The position numbers and the translations under genes were made by a program. Below are positions 10,505 to 23,500 of a DNA stretch of 64,000 nucleotides, one piece after another (the stretch's first letter is position 1; the number at the start of each line of letters is the position of its first letter). The DNA is from Artocarpus heterophyllus. Taxonomy: Eukaryota > Streptophyta > Magnoliopsida > Rosales > Moraceae. The notes under the pieces were generated by a model. It was given only the letters and a program-made list of their open reading frames with translations. It was not told the origin of the DNA and did not search any database. Location: assembly GCA_025403435.1 (NCBI GenBank), contig CM046332.1, positions 6,007,903 to 6,071,902 of the forward strand, read 5' to 3'.

Positions 10505-13500
10505 GCTTCTTCAACCTAGACAGACTCTTCGTCCTATACCTTGGGTCTCGGTCGTAGCATGGTTAAACTCTTCATCCAAGACCTGGCCTCTTTGGTCGGT
10601 CGTAACCTTCTCAGACCTGGTCGGACTCCTTGTCCTAGACCTTGGGTCTCAGTCAGAGCATGGTTGGACTCTTCATCCTAGACCTAGCCTCTCCAGTCAG
10701 CTGTAACTTGGACTTGGCCTCTCTGGTCGACCGTAACCTTCTTGGACCTGGACAAACACTTCATCCTAGACCTTGGGTCGGTCGTAGCCTGGTTGGACTC
10801 TTCGTCCTAGACCTGAACGATCGAAGCCTGGACCTGGCCTCTCTGGTTGGCCTTAACCGTCTCGGACCTGGTCGGACACTTCATCTTAGACCTTGGGTCT
10901 CGGTTGTAGCCTGGTTGGACACTTCATCCTGGACCTGGCCTCTCTAGTCAGCCGTAACCTGGACCTGGCCTATCTGGCCGGCCGTAACCTTCTCAGACCT
11001 GGACGGACTCTTTGTCCAAGACCTTGGGTCCCGGTCGTAGCCTGGTTGGACTCTTTGTCCTAGACTTGGCCGGTTGAAGCCTAGACTTGGCCCCTCTGGT
11101 CGGACGTAACCTTCTCGGGCCTGGTTAGACTCTTCGTCCTGGACCTTGGGTCTCGGTCGTAGCCTGGTTGGACTCTTCGTCCTAGACCTGGTTGGCTGTA
11201 GCCTGGACCTGGCCTCTCTAGTCAACTATAACCTTCTTGGACTTGGTCGGACTCTTCGTCTTGGACCTTGGGTCTTGGTCGTAGCCTGGTTGGACTCTTT
11301 GTCCAAGACCTGGTCAGCAGTAGCCTAGACCTGGCCTCTCTGGTCGGCCATAACCATCTCAGACCTGGTTGGACTCTTTGTCGTAGACGTTGGGTCTCGG
11401 TCGTGTCCTAGTTGGACTCTTCGTCCTGGACCTTATCGGGTGTAGCCTGGACCTGGCCTCTTTGGTCGGCCGTGACCTTCTCGGACTTGGACGAACTCTT
11501 CGTCCTGGTCCTTGGTCTCAGTAGTAGCCTGGTTGGACTCTTCGTCCTGGACCTAGCCACTCTCGTCCTCCGTGACTCTTCGTCCTAGACCTTGGGTCTC
11601 AATCGCAGTGTGGTTGGACTCTTCGTCCTGGACTTGGTCGGTCGTAGCCTAGACATGGCCTCTCTGGTCAACTGTAACCCTCTCGGACCTGGTCGGACTC
11701 TTTGTCCTGGACATTGGGTCTCAGTCGCAGCCAGGTTGGACTCTTCGTCTAGGACCTAGTCGGCCGTAGCCTGGACCTGGCCTCTCTGCTCGACCGTAAC
11801 CATCTCAGACCTGGTCAGACTCTTCATCCTGGACCTTGGGTCACGGTCGTAGCTTGGTTGGACCTTGTCGGACTCTTTTTCTTTGACCTTGGGTCTCAGT
11901 CAAGCCTGGTTGGTCACTTTGTCCTGGACCAGGTCAGTAGTGGCCTAGACCTGGCCCCTTTGATCAGCCGTAACCTTCTCAGACCTGGTCGGACTCTTTG
12001 TCCTAGTCCTTGGGTCTCGGTCGTTGCTTGGTTGGACTCTTTGGCTTGGACCTGGCCTCTCTAGTTAGCCGTAACCTAGACCCGGCCTCTTTGGTCGACC
12101 GTAACCTTCTTCGACTTGGATGGACTCTTCGTCCTAGACGTTGGGTCTTGGTCGTAGCCAGGTTGAACTCTTTGTCCTAGACCTGGTCGGTAGAAGCCTG
12201 GACCTGGCCTCTTGGGTCGTCCGTAACCTTCTCAGACCTGGACAGACTCTTCATCCTAGACCTTGGGTCTCGGTCGTAGCCTGGTTGGACTCTTTGTCCT
12301 TGACCTGGTCGGTCGAAGCCTGGACCTGGCCTCTCTAGTCGGCCGTAATCTTCTTAGACCTGGTCGAACTCTTTGTCTTGGACCTTGGGTCTCGGTCGTA
12401 GCCTGGTTGGACTCTTCATCCCAGGCCTGGTCGGCCGTAGCCTAGACCTGGCCTCTTTAGTCAGCTGTAACCTTCCCGGACCTGGTCGGACACTTCGTCA
12501 TGGACCTTAGGTCTCATTCGTAGCCTAGTTGGACTCTTTGTCCTAGACCTGGTCTACAGTAGCCTGGACCTGGCCTCTCTGGTCGGCCATAACCATCTCG
12601 GACCTTGTCGGACTCTTTGTCCAAGACGTTTTGTCTTGGTCGTGTCCTGGTTGGACTCTTCATCCTGGACCTTGTCGGGCGTAGCCTGGACCTGGCCTCC
12701 CTGGTCGGCCGTAAGCTTCTTCAACCTAGACAAACTCTTCGTCCTATACCTTGGGTCTCGGTCGTAGCCTGGTTAAACTCTTCGTCCTGGACCTGGCCTC
12801 TTTGGTCGGTCGTAACCTTCTTGGACCTGGTCAGACTCCTTGTCCTAGACCTTGGGTCTCAGTCAGAGCGTGGTTGGACTCTTCATCCTAGACCTAGCCT
12901 CTCCAGTCAGCCGTAACTTGGACCTGGCCTCTCTGGTCGACCGTAACCTTCTTGGACCTGGACAGACACTTCGTCCTAGACCTTGGGTCGGTCGTAGCCT
13001 GGTTGGACTCTTCGTCCTGGACCTGATCGGTCGAAGCCTGGACCTGGCCTCTCTGGTCGGCCTTAACCTTCTCGGACCTGGTCGGACACTTCATCTTAGA
13101 CCTTGGGTCTCGGTTGTAGCCTGGTTGGACTCTTCATCCTGGACCTGGCCTCTCTAGTGAGCCGTAACCTAGACCTGGCCTATCTGGCCGGCCGTAACCT
13201 TCTCGGACCTGGACGGACTCTTTGTCCAAGACCTTGGGTCTCAGTCGTAGCCTGGTTGGACTCTTTGTCCTAGACTTGGCTGGTTGAAGCCTAGACTTGG
13301 CCTCTCTGGTCGGACGTAACCTTCTCGGGCCTGGTCAGACTCTTCGTCCTGGACCTTGGGTCTCGGTCGTAGCCTGGTTGGACTCTTTGTCCTAGACCTG
13401 GTTGGCCGTAGCCTGGACCTGGCCTCTCTAGTCAACTATAGCCTTCTCGGACTTGGTCGGACTCTTCGTCTTGGACCTTGGATCTCTGTCGTAGCCTGGT

Positions 13501-16500
13501 TGGACTCTTTGTCCAAGACCTAGTCAGCAGTAGCCTGGACCTGGCCTCTCTGGTCAGCCGTAACCATCTCAGATCAGGTTGGACTCTTTGTCGTAGACGT
13601 TGGGTCTCGGTCGTGTCCTAGTTGGACTCTTCGTCCTGGACCTTATCAGGTGCAGCCTGGACCTGGCCTCTTTGGTCGGCCGTGACCTTCTCGGACTTGG
13701 ACGAACTCTTCCTCCTGGTCCTTGGTCTCAGTAGTAGCCTGGTTGGACTCTTCGTCCTGGACCTGGCCACTCTCGTCCTCCGTGACTCTTCGTCCTAGAC
13801 CTTGGGTCTCAATTGCAGCGTGGTTGGAGTCTTCGTCCTGGACTTGGTCGGCCGTAGCCTAGACAAGGCCTCTCTGGTCAACTGTAACCCTCTCGGACCT
13901 GGTCGGACTCTTTGTCCTGGACAATGGGTCTCAGTCGCAGCCAGGTTGGACTCTTCGTCTAGGACCTAGTCGGCCGTAGCCTGGACCTGGCCTCTCTACT
14001 CGGTTGTAACCATCTCGGACCTGGTCAGACTCTTCATCCTGGACCTTGGGTCACGGTCGTAGCTTGGTTGGACCTGGTCGGACTCTTTTTCTTTGACCTT
14101 GGGTCTCAGTCAAGCCTGGTTGGTCACTTTATCCTGGACCAGGTCAGTAGTGGCCTAGACCCGGCCCCTTTGATCAGCCGTAACCTTCTCAGACCTGGTC
14201 GGACTCTTTGTCCTAGTCCTTGGGTCTCGGTCGTTGCCTGGTTGGACTCTTTGGCTTGGACCTGGCCTCTCTAGTTAGCCGTAACCTAGACCCGGCCTCT
14301 TTGGTCGACCGTAACCTTCTTCGACTTGGACGGACTCTTTGTCCTAGAAATTGGGTCTTGGTCGTAGCAAGGTTGAACTCTTCGTCCTGAACCTGGCCTC
14401 TTGTGTCGTCCGTAACCTTCTCAGACCTGGACAGACTCTTCTTCCTAGACCTTGGGTCTCGGTCGTAGCCTGGTTGGACTCTTTGTCCTTGACCTGGTCG
14501 GTCGAAGCCTGGGCCTGGCCTCTCTAGTCGGCCGTAACCTTCTTAGAGCTGGTCGAACTCTTTGTCTTGGACCTTGGGTCTCGGTCGTAGCCTGGTTGGA
14601 CTCTTCATCCCAGGCCTGGTCGGCCGTAGCCTGGACCTGGCCTCTTTAGTCAGCTGTAACCTTCCCGGACCTGGTCGGACACTTCGTCATGGACCTTAGG
14701 TCTCATTCGTAGCCTAGTTGGACTCTTTGTCCTAGACCTGGTCGACAGTAGCCTGGACCTGCCCTCTCGTCGGCCATAACCATCTCAGACCTTGTCGGAC
14801 TCTTTGTCCAAGACGTTTCATCTTGGTCGTGTCCTGGTTGGACTCTTCGTCCTGGACCTTGTCAGGCGTAGCCTGGACCTGGCCTCCCTGGTCGGTCGTA
14901 AGCTTCTTCAACCTAGACAGACAGTTCGTCCTATACCTTGGGTCTCGGTCGTAGCCTGGTTAAACTCTTCGTCCTGGACCTGGCCTCTTTGGTCGGTCGT
15001 AACCTTCTTGGACCTGGTCAGACTCCTTGTCCTGGACCTTGGGTCTCAGTCAGAGCGTGGTTGGACTCTTCATCCTAGACCTAGCCACTCCAGTCAGCTG
15101 TAACTTGGACCTGGCCTCTCTGGTCGACCGTAACCTTCTTGGACCTGGACAGACACTTCGTCCTAGACCTTGGGTCGGTCGTAGCCTGGTTGGACTCTTC
15201 ATCCTGGACCTGGCCTCTCTGGTCAGCCTTAACCTTCTCGGACCTGGTCGGACACTTCATCTTAGACCTTGGGTCTCGGTTGTAGCCTGGTTGGACTCTT
15301 CATCCTGGACCTGGCCTCTCTAGTCAGCCGTAACCTGGACCTGGCCTATCTGGCCGGCCGTAACCTTCTCAGACCTAGACGGACTCTTTCTCCAAGACCT
15401 TGGGTCTCGGTCGTAGCCTGGTTGGACTCTTTGTCCTAGACTTGGCCGGTTGAAGCCTAGACTTGGCCTCTCTGGTCGGACGTAACCTTCTCGGGCCTGG
15501 TCAGACTCTTCGTCCTGGACCTTGGGTCTCGGTCGTAGCCTGGTTGGACTCTTCGTCCTAGACCTGGTTGGCCGTAGCCTGGACCTGGCCTCTCTAGTCA
15601 ACTATAACCTTCTCGGACTTGGTCGGACTCTTCGTCTTGGACCTTGGATCTCTGTCGTAGCCTGGTTGGACTCTTTGTCCAAGACCTAGTCAGCAGTAGC
15701 CTGGACCTGGCCTCTCTGGTCAGCCGTAACCATCTCAGATCAGGTTGGACTCTTTGTCGTAGACGTTGGGTCTCGATCGTATCCTAGTTGGACTCTTCGT
15801 CCTGGACCTTATCGGGTGTAGCCTGGACCTGGACTCTCTGGTCGGCCGTGACCTTCTCGGACTTGGACGAACTCTTCGTCCTGGTCCTTGGTCTCAGTAG
15901 TAGCCTGGTTGGACTCTTCGTCCTGGACCTGGCCACTCTCGTCCTCCGTGACTCTTCGTCCTAGACCTTGGGTCTCAATTGCAGCGTGGTTGGAGTCTTC
16001 GTCCTGGACTTGGTCGGCCGTAGCCTAGACAAGGCCTCTCTGGTCAACTGTAACCCTCTCGGACCTGGTCGGACTCTTTGTCCTGGACAATGGGTCTCAG
16101 TCGCAGCCAGGTTGGACTCTTCGTCTAGGACCTAGTCGGCCGTAGCCTGGACCTGGCCTCTCTACTCGGTTGTAACCATCTCGGACCTGGTCAGACTCTT
16201 CATCCTGGACCTTGGGTCACGGTCGTAGCTTGGTTGGACTCTTTGACCTAGACCTGGCTGGTAGAAGCCTTGACCTGGCCTCCTTGGTCAGCCGTAACCT
16301 TCTCGGACCTGGTCGGACTCTTTTTCTTTGACCTTGGTTCTCAGTCAAGCCTGGTTGGTCACTTTGTCCTAGACCAGGTCAGTAGTGGCCTAGACCTGGC
16401 CCCTTTGATCAGCCGTAACCTTCTTAGACCTGGTCGGACTCTTCGTCCTAGTCCTTGGGTCTCGGTCGTTGCCTGGTTGGACTCTTTGGCTTGGACCTGG

Positions 16501-17300
16501 CCTCTCTAGTTAGCCGTAACCTAGACCCGGCCTCTTTGGTCGACCGTAACCTTCTTCGACTTGGATGGACTCTTCGTCCTAGACGTTGGGTCTTGGTCGT
16601 AGCCTGGTTGAACTCTTCATCCTAGACCTGGTCGGTAGAAGCCTGGACCTGGCCTCTTGGGTCGTCCGTAACCTTCTCAGACCTGGACAGACTCTTCATC
16701 CTAGACCTTGGGTCTCGGTCGTAGCCTGGTTGGACTCTTTGTCCTTGACCTGGTCGGTCGAAGCCTGGACCTGGCCTCTGTAGTAGGCCGTAACCTTCTC
16801 AGACCTAGTCGAACTCTTTGTCTTGGAGCTTGGGTCTCGGTCGTAGCCTGGTTGGACTCTTCATCCTAGACCTGGTTGGCCGTAGCCTGGACCTGGCCTC
16901 TCTAGTCAACTATAACCTTCTCGGACTTGGTCAGACTCTTTGTCTTGGACCTTGGGTCTCTGTCGTAACCTGGTTGGACTCTTTGTCCAAGACCTGGTTA
17001 GCAGTAGCTGGACCTAGCCTCTCTGGTCGGTCGTAACCATCTCAGACCTGGTTGGACTCTTTGTCGTAGACGTTGGGTCTCGGTCGTGTCCTAGTTGGAC
17101 TCTTCGTCCTGAACCTTATCGGGTGTAGCCTGGACCTGGCCTCTCTGGTCTGCCGTGACCTTCTCGGACTCAGATGGACTCTTCATCCAAGTCCTTGGTC
17201 TCAGTAGTAGCCTGGTTGGACTCTTCATCCTGGACATGGCCACTCTCGTCTGCCGTAACCTTCTCGAACCTGGTCAGACTCTTCGTTCTAGACCTTGGGT
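10505..17300 (+). repeat. Higher-order repeat A of the satellite, about 2.2 kb x3 plus partial
   Basis: The same succession of variant monomers recurs with a shift of about 2.2 kb. The variant CTTCTTCAACCTAGACA appears at about 10505, 12717 and 14903 (shifts 2212 and 2186). The variant with GACTCTTTTTCTTTGACC appears near 11868, 14078 and 16313. Each unit is about 18 monomers and includes a shared shortened monomer reading GTCCTCCGTGACTCTTCG. In the third unit the order jumps at about 16810-16870 from a late phase back to an earlier phase (CTCTCTAGTCAACTATAACC), which looks like an unequal crossover joint. Confidence 0.85.
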
Positions 17301-17599
17301 CTCAGTCGCAGCCTGGTTGGACTCTTCGTCCTGGACCTGGTCGGTCGTAGCCTAGACATGGCCTCTCTGGTCAACTGTAACCTTCTCAAACCTGGTCGGA
17401 CTCTTTGTCTTGGACCTTGGGCCTCGGTCGCAGCCAGGTTGGACTCTTTGTCTTGGACCTAGTCGGCCGTAGCCTGGACCTTCCCTCTCTGTCGGCCGTA
17501 ACCATCTTGAAACTGGTCAGACTCTTCGTCCTGGACATTGGTCTTAGTAGCCTGGCTAGACTCTTCGTCCTGGACCTGGTCTACCGTAGCCAGGACCTA

Positions 17600-20500
17600 G
17601 CCTCTCCAGTCAGCCGTAACCATCTCGGACCTGGTCAAACTCTTTATCCTAGACCTTGGGTCATAGTCGTAGCTTGGTTGGACTCTTCGACCTAGACCTG
17701 GCCGGCAGGAGCCTTGACCTGGCCTCCCTGGTAGGCCACAACCTTCTCGAACCTGGTCGGACTCTTCGTCATGGACCTTGGGTCTCAATCGTAGCCTGGT
17801 TAGTCTCCTTGTCCTGGGCCAGGTCGATAGTAGCCTAGACCAGGCCCCTTTGGTCGGTCGTAACCTTCTCAGACCTGGTCGGACTCTTCGTCCTAGTCCT
17901 TGGGTCTCAGTCGTAGCCTGGTTGGACTCTTCGACGTGGACCTAGCCTCTCTAGTTAGCCGTAACCTGGACCTGGCCTCTCTGGTCGACCGTAACCTTCT
18001 TTGACCTAGACAGACTCTTCATCCTAGAACTTGGGTCTCGGTCGTAGCCTAGTTGGACTCTTCGTCCTAGACCTGGTCGGTAGAAGCCTGGGCCTGGCCT
18101 CTTTGGTCGGCCGTAACCTTCTCGGACCTGGTCAGACTCTTCGTCCTGGACCTTGGGTCTCGGTCGTAGCGTGGTTGGACTCTTCATCCTAGACCTGGCC
18201 TCTCCAGTCAGCCGTAACTTGGACCTGGCCTCTCTGGTCAGCCGTAACCTTCTCGGACCTAGACGGACTCTTCGTCCAAGACCTTGGGTCGCGGTCGTAG
18301 CCTGGTTGGACTCTTCACCCTGGACCTGGACAGTCGAAGCCTGGACCTGGCCTCTCTGGTCGGTCGTAACCTTGCCAGACCTTGTCGGACTCTTCATCCT
18401 ATACCTTGGGACTCGGTAGTAGCCTAGTTGGACTCTACGTCCTAGACCTGGCCTCTATAGTCAGCCATAACCTGGACCTGGCCTCTCTGGTCGGCCGTAA
18501 CCTTGTCGGAGCTAGATGGACTCTTTGTCCTAGACCTTGGGTCTCGGTCGTAGCCTGGTTGGACTCTTTGTCCTTCACCTGGTCGGTCGAAGCTTGGACC
18601 CGGCCTCTCTGGTCGGCTGTAGCCTTCTCAGACCTGGTCAGACTCTCTGTCTTGGACCTTTGGTCTCGGTCGTAGCCTGGTTGGACTCTTCGTCCTAGAC
18701 CTAGTTGGTCGTGGCCAGGACCTGGCCTCTCTAGTCAGCTATAACCTTCTCGGACCTAGTCGGACTCTTCGTCTTGGACCTTGGGTCTCAGTCGTAGCCT
18801 GGTTGGACTCTTTGTCCTGGACCCAGTCGGCAGTAGCTTGGACCTGGCCTCTCTGGTCGGCCTTAACTATCTCGGACCTGGTCAGGCTCTTTGTCCTAGA
18901 CGTTGGGTCTCAATCGTGTCCTGGTTGGACTTTTCCTCCTAGACCTTGTTGGGCGTAGCCTGGACCTGGCCTCTCTGGTAGGCCGTAACCTTCTTGAACT
19001 TCGACGGACACTTCGTCCTGGTCCTTGGTCTCAGTAGTAGCCTGGTTGGACTTTTTGTCCTGGACCTGGCCACTCTCGTCTGCCATAACCTTCTTGGACC
19101 TGGTCAGACTCTTCGTCCTAGACCTTGGGTCTTAGTCGCAGCCTGGTTGGACTCTTCGTCCTGGACCTGGTCGGCTGTAGCCTAGACATAGCCTCTTCGG
19201 TCAACTGTAACCTTCTCGGACCTGGTCAGACTCTTCGTCCTGGACCTTGGGTCTCGGTCGTAGCCAGGTTGGACTCTTCGTCCAAGACCTGGTTGGCCAT
19301 AGCCTCGACCTGGCCTCTCTGGTCGGCCGTAACCTTCTCGGACCTGGTCGGACTCTTCGTCCTAGACCTTGGTCTCAGTCGTAGCCTAGTTAGACTCTTT
19401 GTCCTGAACCTGGTCTGTCGTATCCAAGACTTGGCCTCTTTGGCCGGCCGTAACCAAATCAGACCTGGTCAGACTCTTTGTCCTGGACCTTGGGTCATGG
19501 TCAAAGATTGGTTGGACTCTTCGACCTAGACCTGGCCGGTAGTAGCCTTGACCTAGCCTCTCTGGTCAGCTGTGACCTTCTCGCACCTGGTCGGACTCTT
19601 CGTCTTGGACCTTGGGTCTCAGTCGTAGCTTGGTTGGTCTCTTTGTCCTGGACCAGGTCGGTAGTGGCCTAGACCTTGCCCCTTTGGTCGGCCGTAACCT
19701 TCTTAGACCTGGTCGGACTCTTCAACCTAGTCCTTGGGTCTCGGTCGTAGCCTGGTTGGACTCTTCGGCTTGCACCTGGCCTCTTTAATCAGCCGTAACC
19801 TGGACTTGGCCTCGCTGGTCGACCGTAACCATCTCCAACCTAGACAGACTCTTCGTCCTAGACCTTGGGTTTCGGTCGTAGCCTGGTTGGACTCTTCGTC
19901 CTGGACCTGGTCGGTAGAAGCCTGGAGCAGGCCTCTTTGGTCAGCCGTAACCTTCTCGGACCTAGTCGAACTCTTCATCCGGGACCTTGGGTCTCGGTCA
20001 TAGCCTTGTTGGACTCTTCGCCCTAGACCTGGTCGACAGTAGCCTGGACCTGGCCTCTCTAGTCGGCCGTAACCTTCTCGGACCTGGTCGGACTTTTTGC
20101 CCTGGATGTTAGGTCTCATTCGTGGCCTGGTTGGACTCTTTGTCTTGGACCTTGTTGGCCATGGCCTCTTTGGTCAGCCGTAACCTTCTCAGACTTGGTC
20201 GGACTCCTCGTCCTAGTCCTCGGGTCTCAATAGTAGCCTGGTTGGACCCCTCTTCCTAGACTTGGCCTCTCTGGTCTGTCGTAACCTTCTCGTACCTAGA
20301 CCTTAGGTCTCGATCGTAGCGTGGTTGGACTCTCCGTCCTAGACCTGGTCAGCCGTAGCCTAGACCTGGCCTCTCTGGTCGTAGCCGTAGCCATAGCCAG
20401 ACCTAGTCGAACACTTCATCCTAGACTTTGGCCTCGGTCATAGCCTGGTTGGACTCTTCGTCCTGGATCTAGTCTATCGTAGCTTAGACCTGGCCTCTCT

Positions 20501-23500
20501 GGTCAGCCGTAACCTTCTTGGACGTGGTCAGACTCTTCGTCCTGGACATTGGGTCACGGTTGTTGCCTGGTTGGACTCTTCGGCCTGGACCTGGCGTCTC
20601 TGGTCGACCATAACCTTCTCGGACATGGTTGGACTCTTTGTCTTGGACCTTGGGTCTCAGTCATAGCCTGGTTGGTCTCTTCATCCTGGGCCTGTCCTCT
20701 CTAGTCAGCCATAACCTGGACTTGGCCTCTTTGGTCAGCCGTAACCTTCTCGGACTTGGTCGGACTCTTCGTTCTAGACCTTAGGTCTCGGTCGTAGCTT
20801 GGTTGGAATCCTCATCCAGGACCCGGCCAGTTGAAGCCTGGACCTGGCCTCTCTGGTCGGTTCTAACCTTCTTGGACTTGGTCGGACTCATCATCCTGGT
20901 CCTTGGGTCTCGGTAGTGGCCTGGTTGGACTCTTCGTCCTGGACCTGGTCTGCCGTAGGCTGGACCTGGGCTCTCTGGTTGGCCGTAACCTTCTCAAACC
21001 TGGTTGGACTCTTCGTCTGGGACCTTGGGTCACGGTCGTAGCCTGGTTGGACTCTTCGACCAGGACCTAGCCTCTCTGGTCTGTCGTAACCATCTCGGAC
21101 CTAGTCAGACTTTGTGTCCTGGACCTTAGGTCTCAATCGTAGCCTGGTTGGCCTCTTTGTCCTAGACCAGCTCGGTAGCAGCCTAAACCTGGCCTCTCTG
21201 GTCATCCGTAGCCTTCTCAGACCTTGTTGGACTCTTTGTCCTTGACCTTGGGTCTCGGTCGTAGCCTAGTTGGACTCTTCATCCTGGACCTGGTCAGTCG
21301 TAGCCTGGACCTGGCCTCTCTGGTCAGCCGTAACCTTCTCTAACCTGGTCAGACTCTTCATCTTGGACCTTGGGTCTCAGTCGTAGCCTGGTTGGACTCT
21401 TTGTCCTTGACCTGCTCAGTAGTAGCTTGGTCCTGGCCTCACTGGTCGGCTGTAACCTTCTCAGACATGGTCGGACTCTTAGTCCTAGACCTTGGGTCTT
21501 GGTTGTAGCCAGGTTCGACTCTTCGTCTTGGACCTGGTCGACCGTAGCCTAGACCTGGCTTCTCTGGTCGGCCGTAATCTTCTCGTACCTGGTCGGACTC
21601 TTTGTCCTGGGGCTTGGATCTCGGTCGTAGCCTGGTTGGACTTGTCATCCTAGACTTGGTCTGCCATAGCCTGGACCTAGCCTCTCTGGTCGGCCGTAGC
21701 CATCTCGAACCTAGTCAGACTCTTCATCCCGGACCTTGGATCATGGTCGTAGCTTGGTTGGACTCTTCAACTTGGACTTGGCTGGCCGTAACCTTGACCT
21801 GGCCTCACCGGTCGGCCATAAGCTTCTCAGACCTGGTCGGACTCTTCTTCCTGGACCTTGGGTCTCAGTCATAGCCTGGTTGGTCTCTTTGTCCTGGAGC
21901 AGTCAGGAGTAGCCTAGACCTGGCCTCTTTGGTCGGCCGTAACCTTCTCGGACCTGGTCAGACTCTAAGTCCTAGTCCTTGGGTCTCGGTCGTAGCCTGG
22001 TTGGACTCTTCGTCCTAGACGTGGCCTCTCTAGTCAGCCGTAACCTGTACCTGGCCTCTTTGGTCAGCTGTAACCTTCTCGACCTAGACGGACTCTTCAT
22101 CCTAGACCTTGGGTCTCAGTCGTAGCCTGGTTGGACTCTTCGTCCTGGACCTGGTCGGTAGAAGCCTGGACCTGGCCTCCTTTGTCGGCCGTAACCTTCT
22201 CGGACCTGGTCGGACTCGTCATCCTGGACCGTGGGTCTCGGTCGTAGCGTGGTTGGACTCTTCATCCTAGACCTAGCCTCTCCAGTCAGCCGTAACTTGG
22301 ACATGGCCTCTCTGGTCAGCTGTAACCTTCTCGGACCTAGACAGACTCTTCGTCCAAGACCTTGGGTAGCGGTCGTAGCCTGGTTGGACTCTTCACCCTG
22401 GACCTGGCCTCTCTGGTCTGCCGTAACCTTGCCGGACCTTGTCGGACTCTTCATACTATACCTTGGGTCTCAGTAGTAGCCTGGTTGGACTCTTCGTCCA
22501 GGACCTGTCCTCTATAGTCAGCCCTAACCTAGACCTGGCCTCTCTGGTCGGCCGTAACCTTGTTAGACCTGGATGGACTCTTTGTCCTAGACCTTGGGTC
22601 TCGGTCGTAGCCTAGTTGGACTCTTTGTCCCTCACCTGGTCGGTCGAAGCCTGGACCTGGCCTCTCTGGTCGGCCGTAACATTCTCAGACTTGGTCAAAC
22701 TCTTCGTCCTGGACCTTTGGTCTCGGTCGTAGCCTGGTTGGACTCTTCATCCTAGACCTAGTCGGTCGTGGCCAGGACCTGGCCTCTCTAGTAAGCTGTA
22801 ACCTTCTCGGACCTGGTTAGACTCTTCGTCTTGGACCTTGGGTCTCAGTCATAGCCTGGTTGGACTCTTTGTCTAGGACCTGGTCGGCAGTAGCCTGGAC
22901 CTGGCCTCTCTAGTCGGCCTTAACCATCTCGGACCAAGTCAGACTCTTTGTCCTAGACGTTGGGTCTCGATCATGCCCTGGTTGGACTTTTCATCCTGGA
23001 CCTTGTTGGGCATAGCCTGGACCTGGCCTCTCTAGCCGGCCGTAACCTTCTCGAACTTTGACAGACACTTCATCCTGGTCCTTGGTCTCAATAATAGACT
23101 GGTTGGAGTTTTCATCCTGGACCTGGCAACTCTCGTCTGCCATAAGCTTCTCGGACCTGGTTAGACTCTTCGTGCTAGACCTTGGGTCTCAGTTGCAGCC
23201 TGGTTGGACTCTTCGTCCTGGACCTCGTCGGCCGTTGCCTAGACATAGCCTCTTTGGTCAACTGTAACCTTCTCGGACCTGGTCAGACTCTTCATCTTGG
23301 ACCTTGGGTCTCGGTCGTAGCCAGGTTGGACTCTTCATCCAGGACCTGGTCGGCCATAGCCTCGACCTGGCCTCCTTGGTCGGCCGTAACCTTCTCAGAC
23401 TTGGTCGAACTCTTCGTCCTGGACCTTGGTCTCGGTCGTAGCCTAGTTAGACTCTTTGTCCTGAACCTAGTCTGTCGTATCCTGGACTTGGCCTCTCTGG

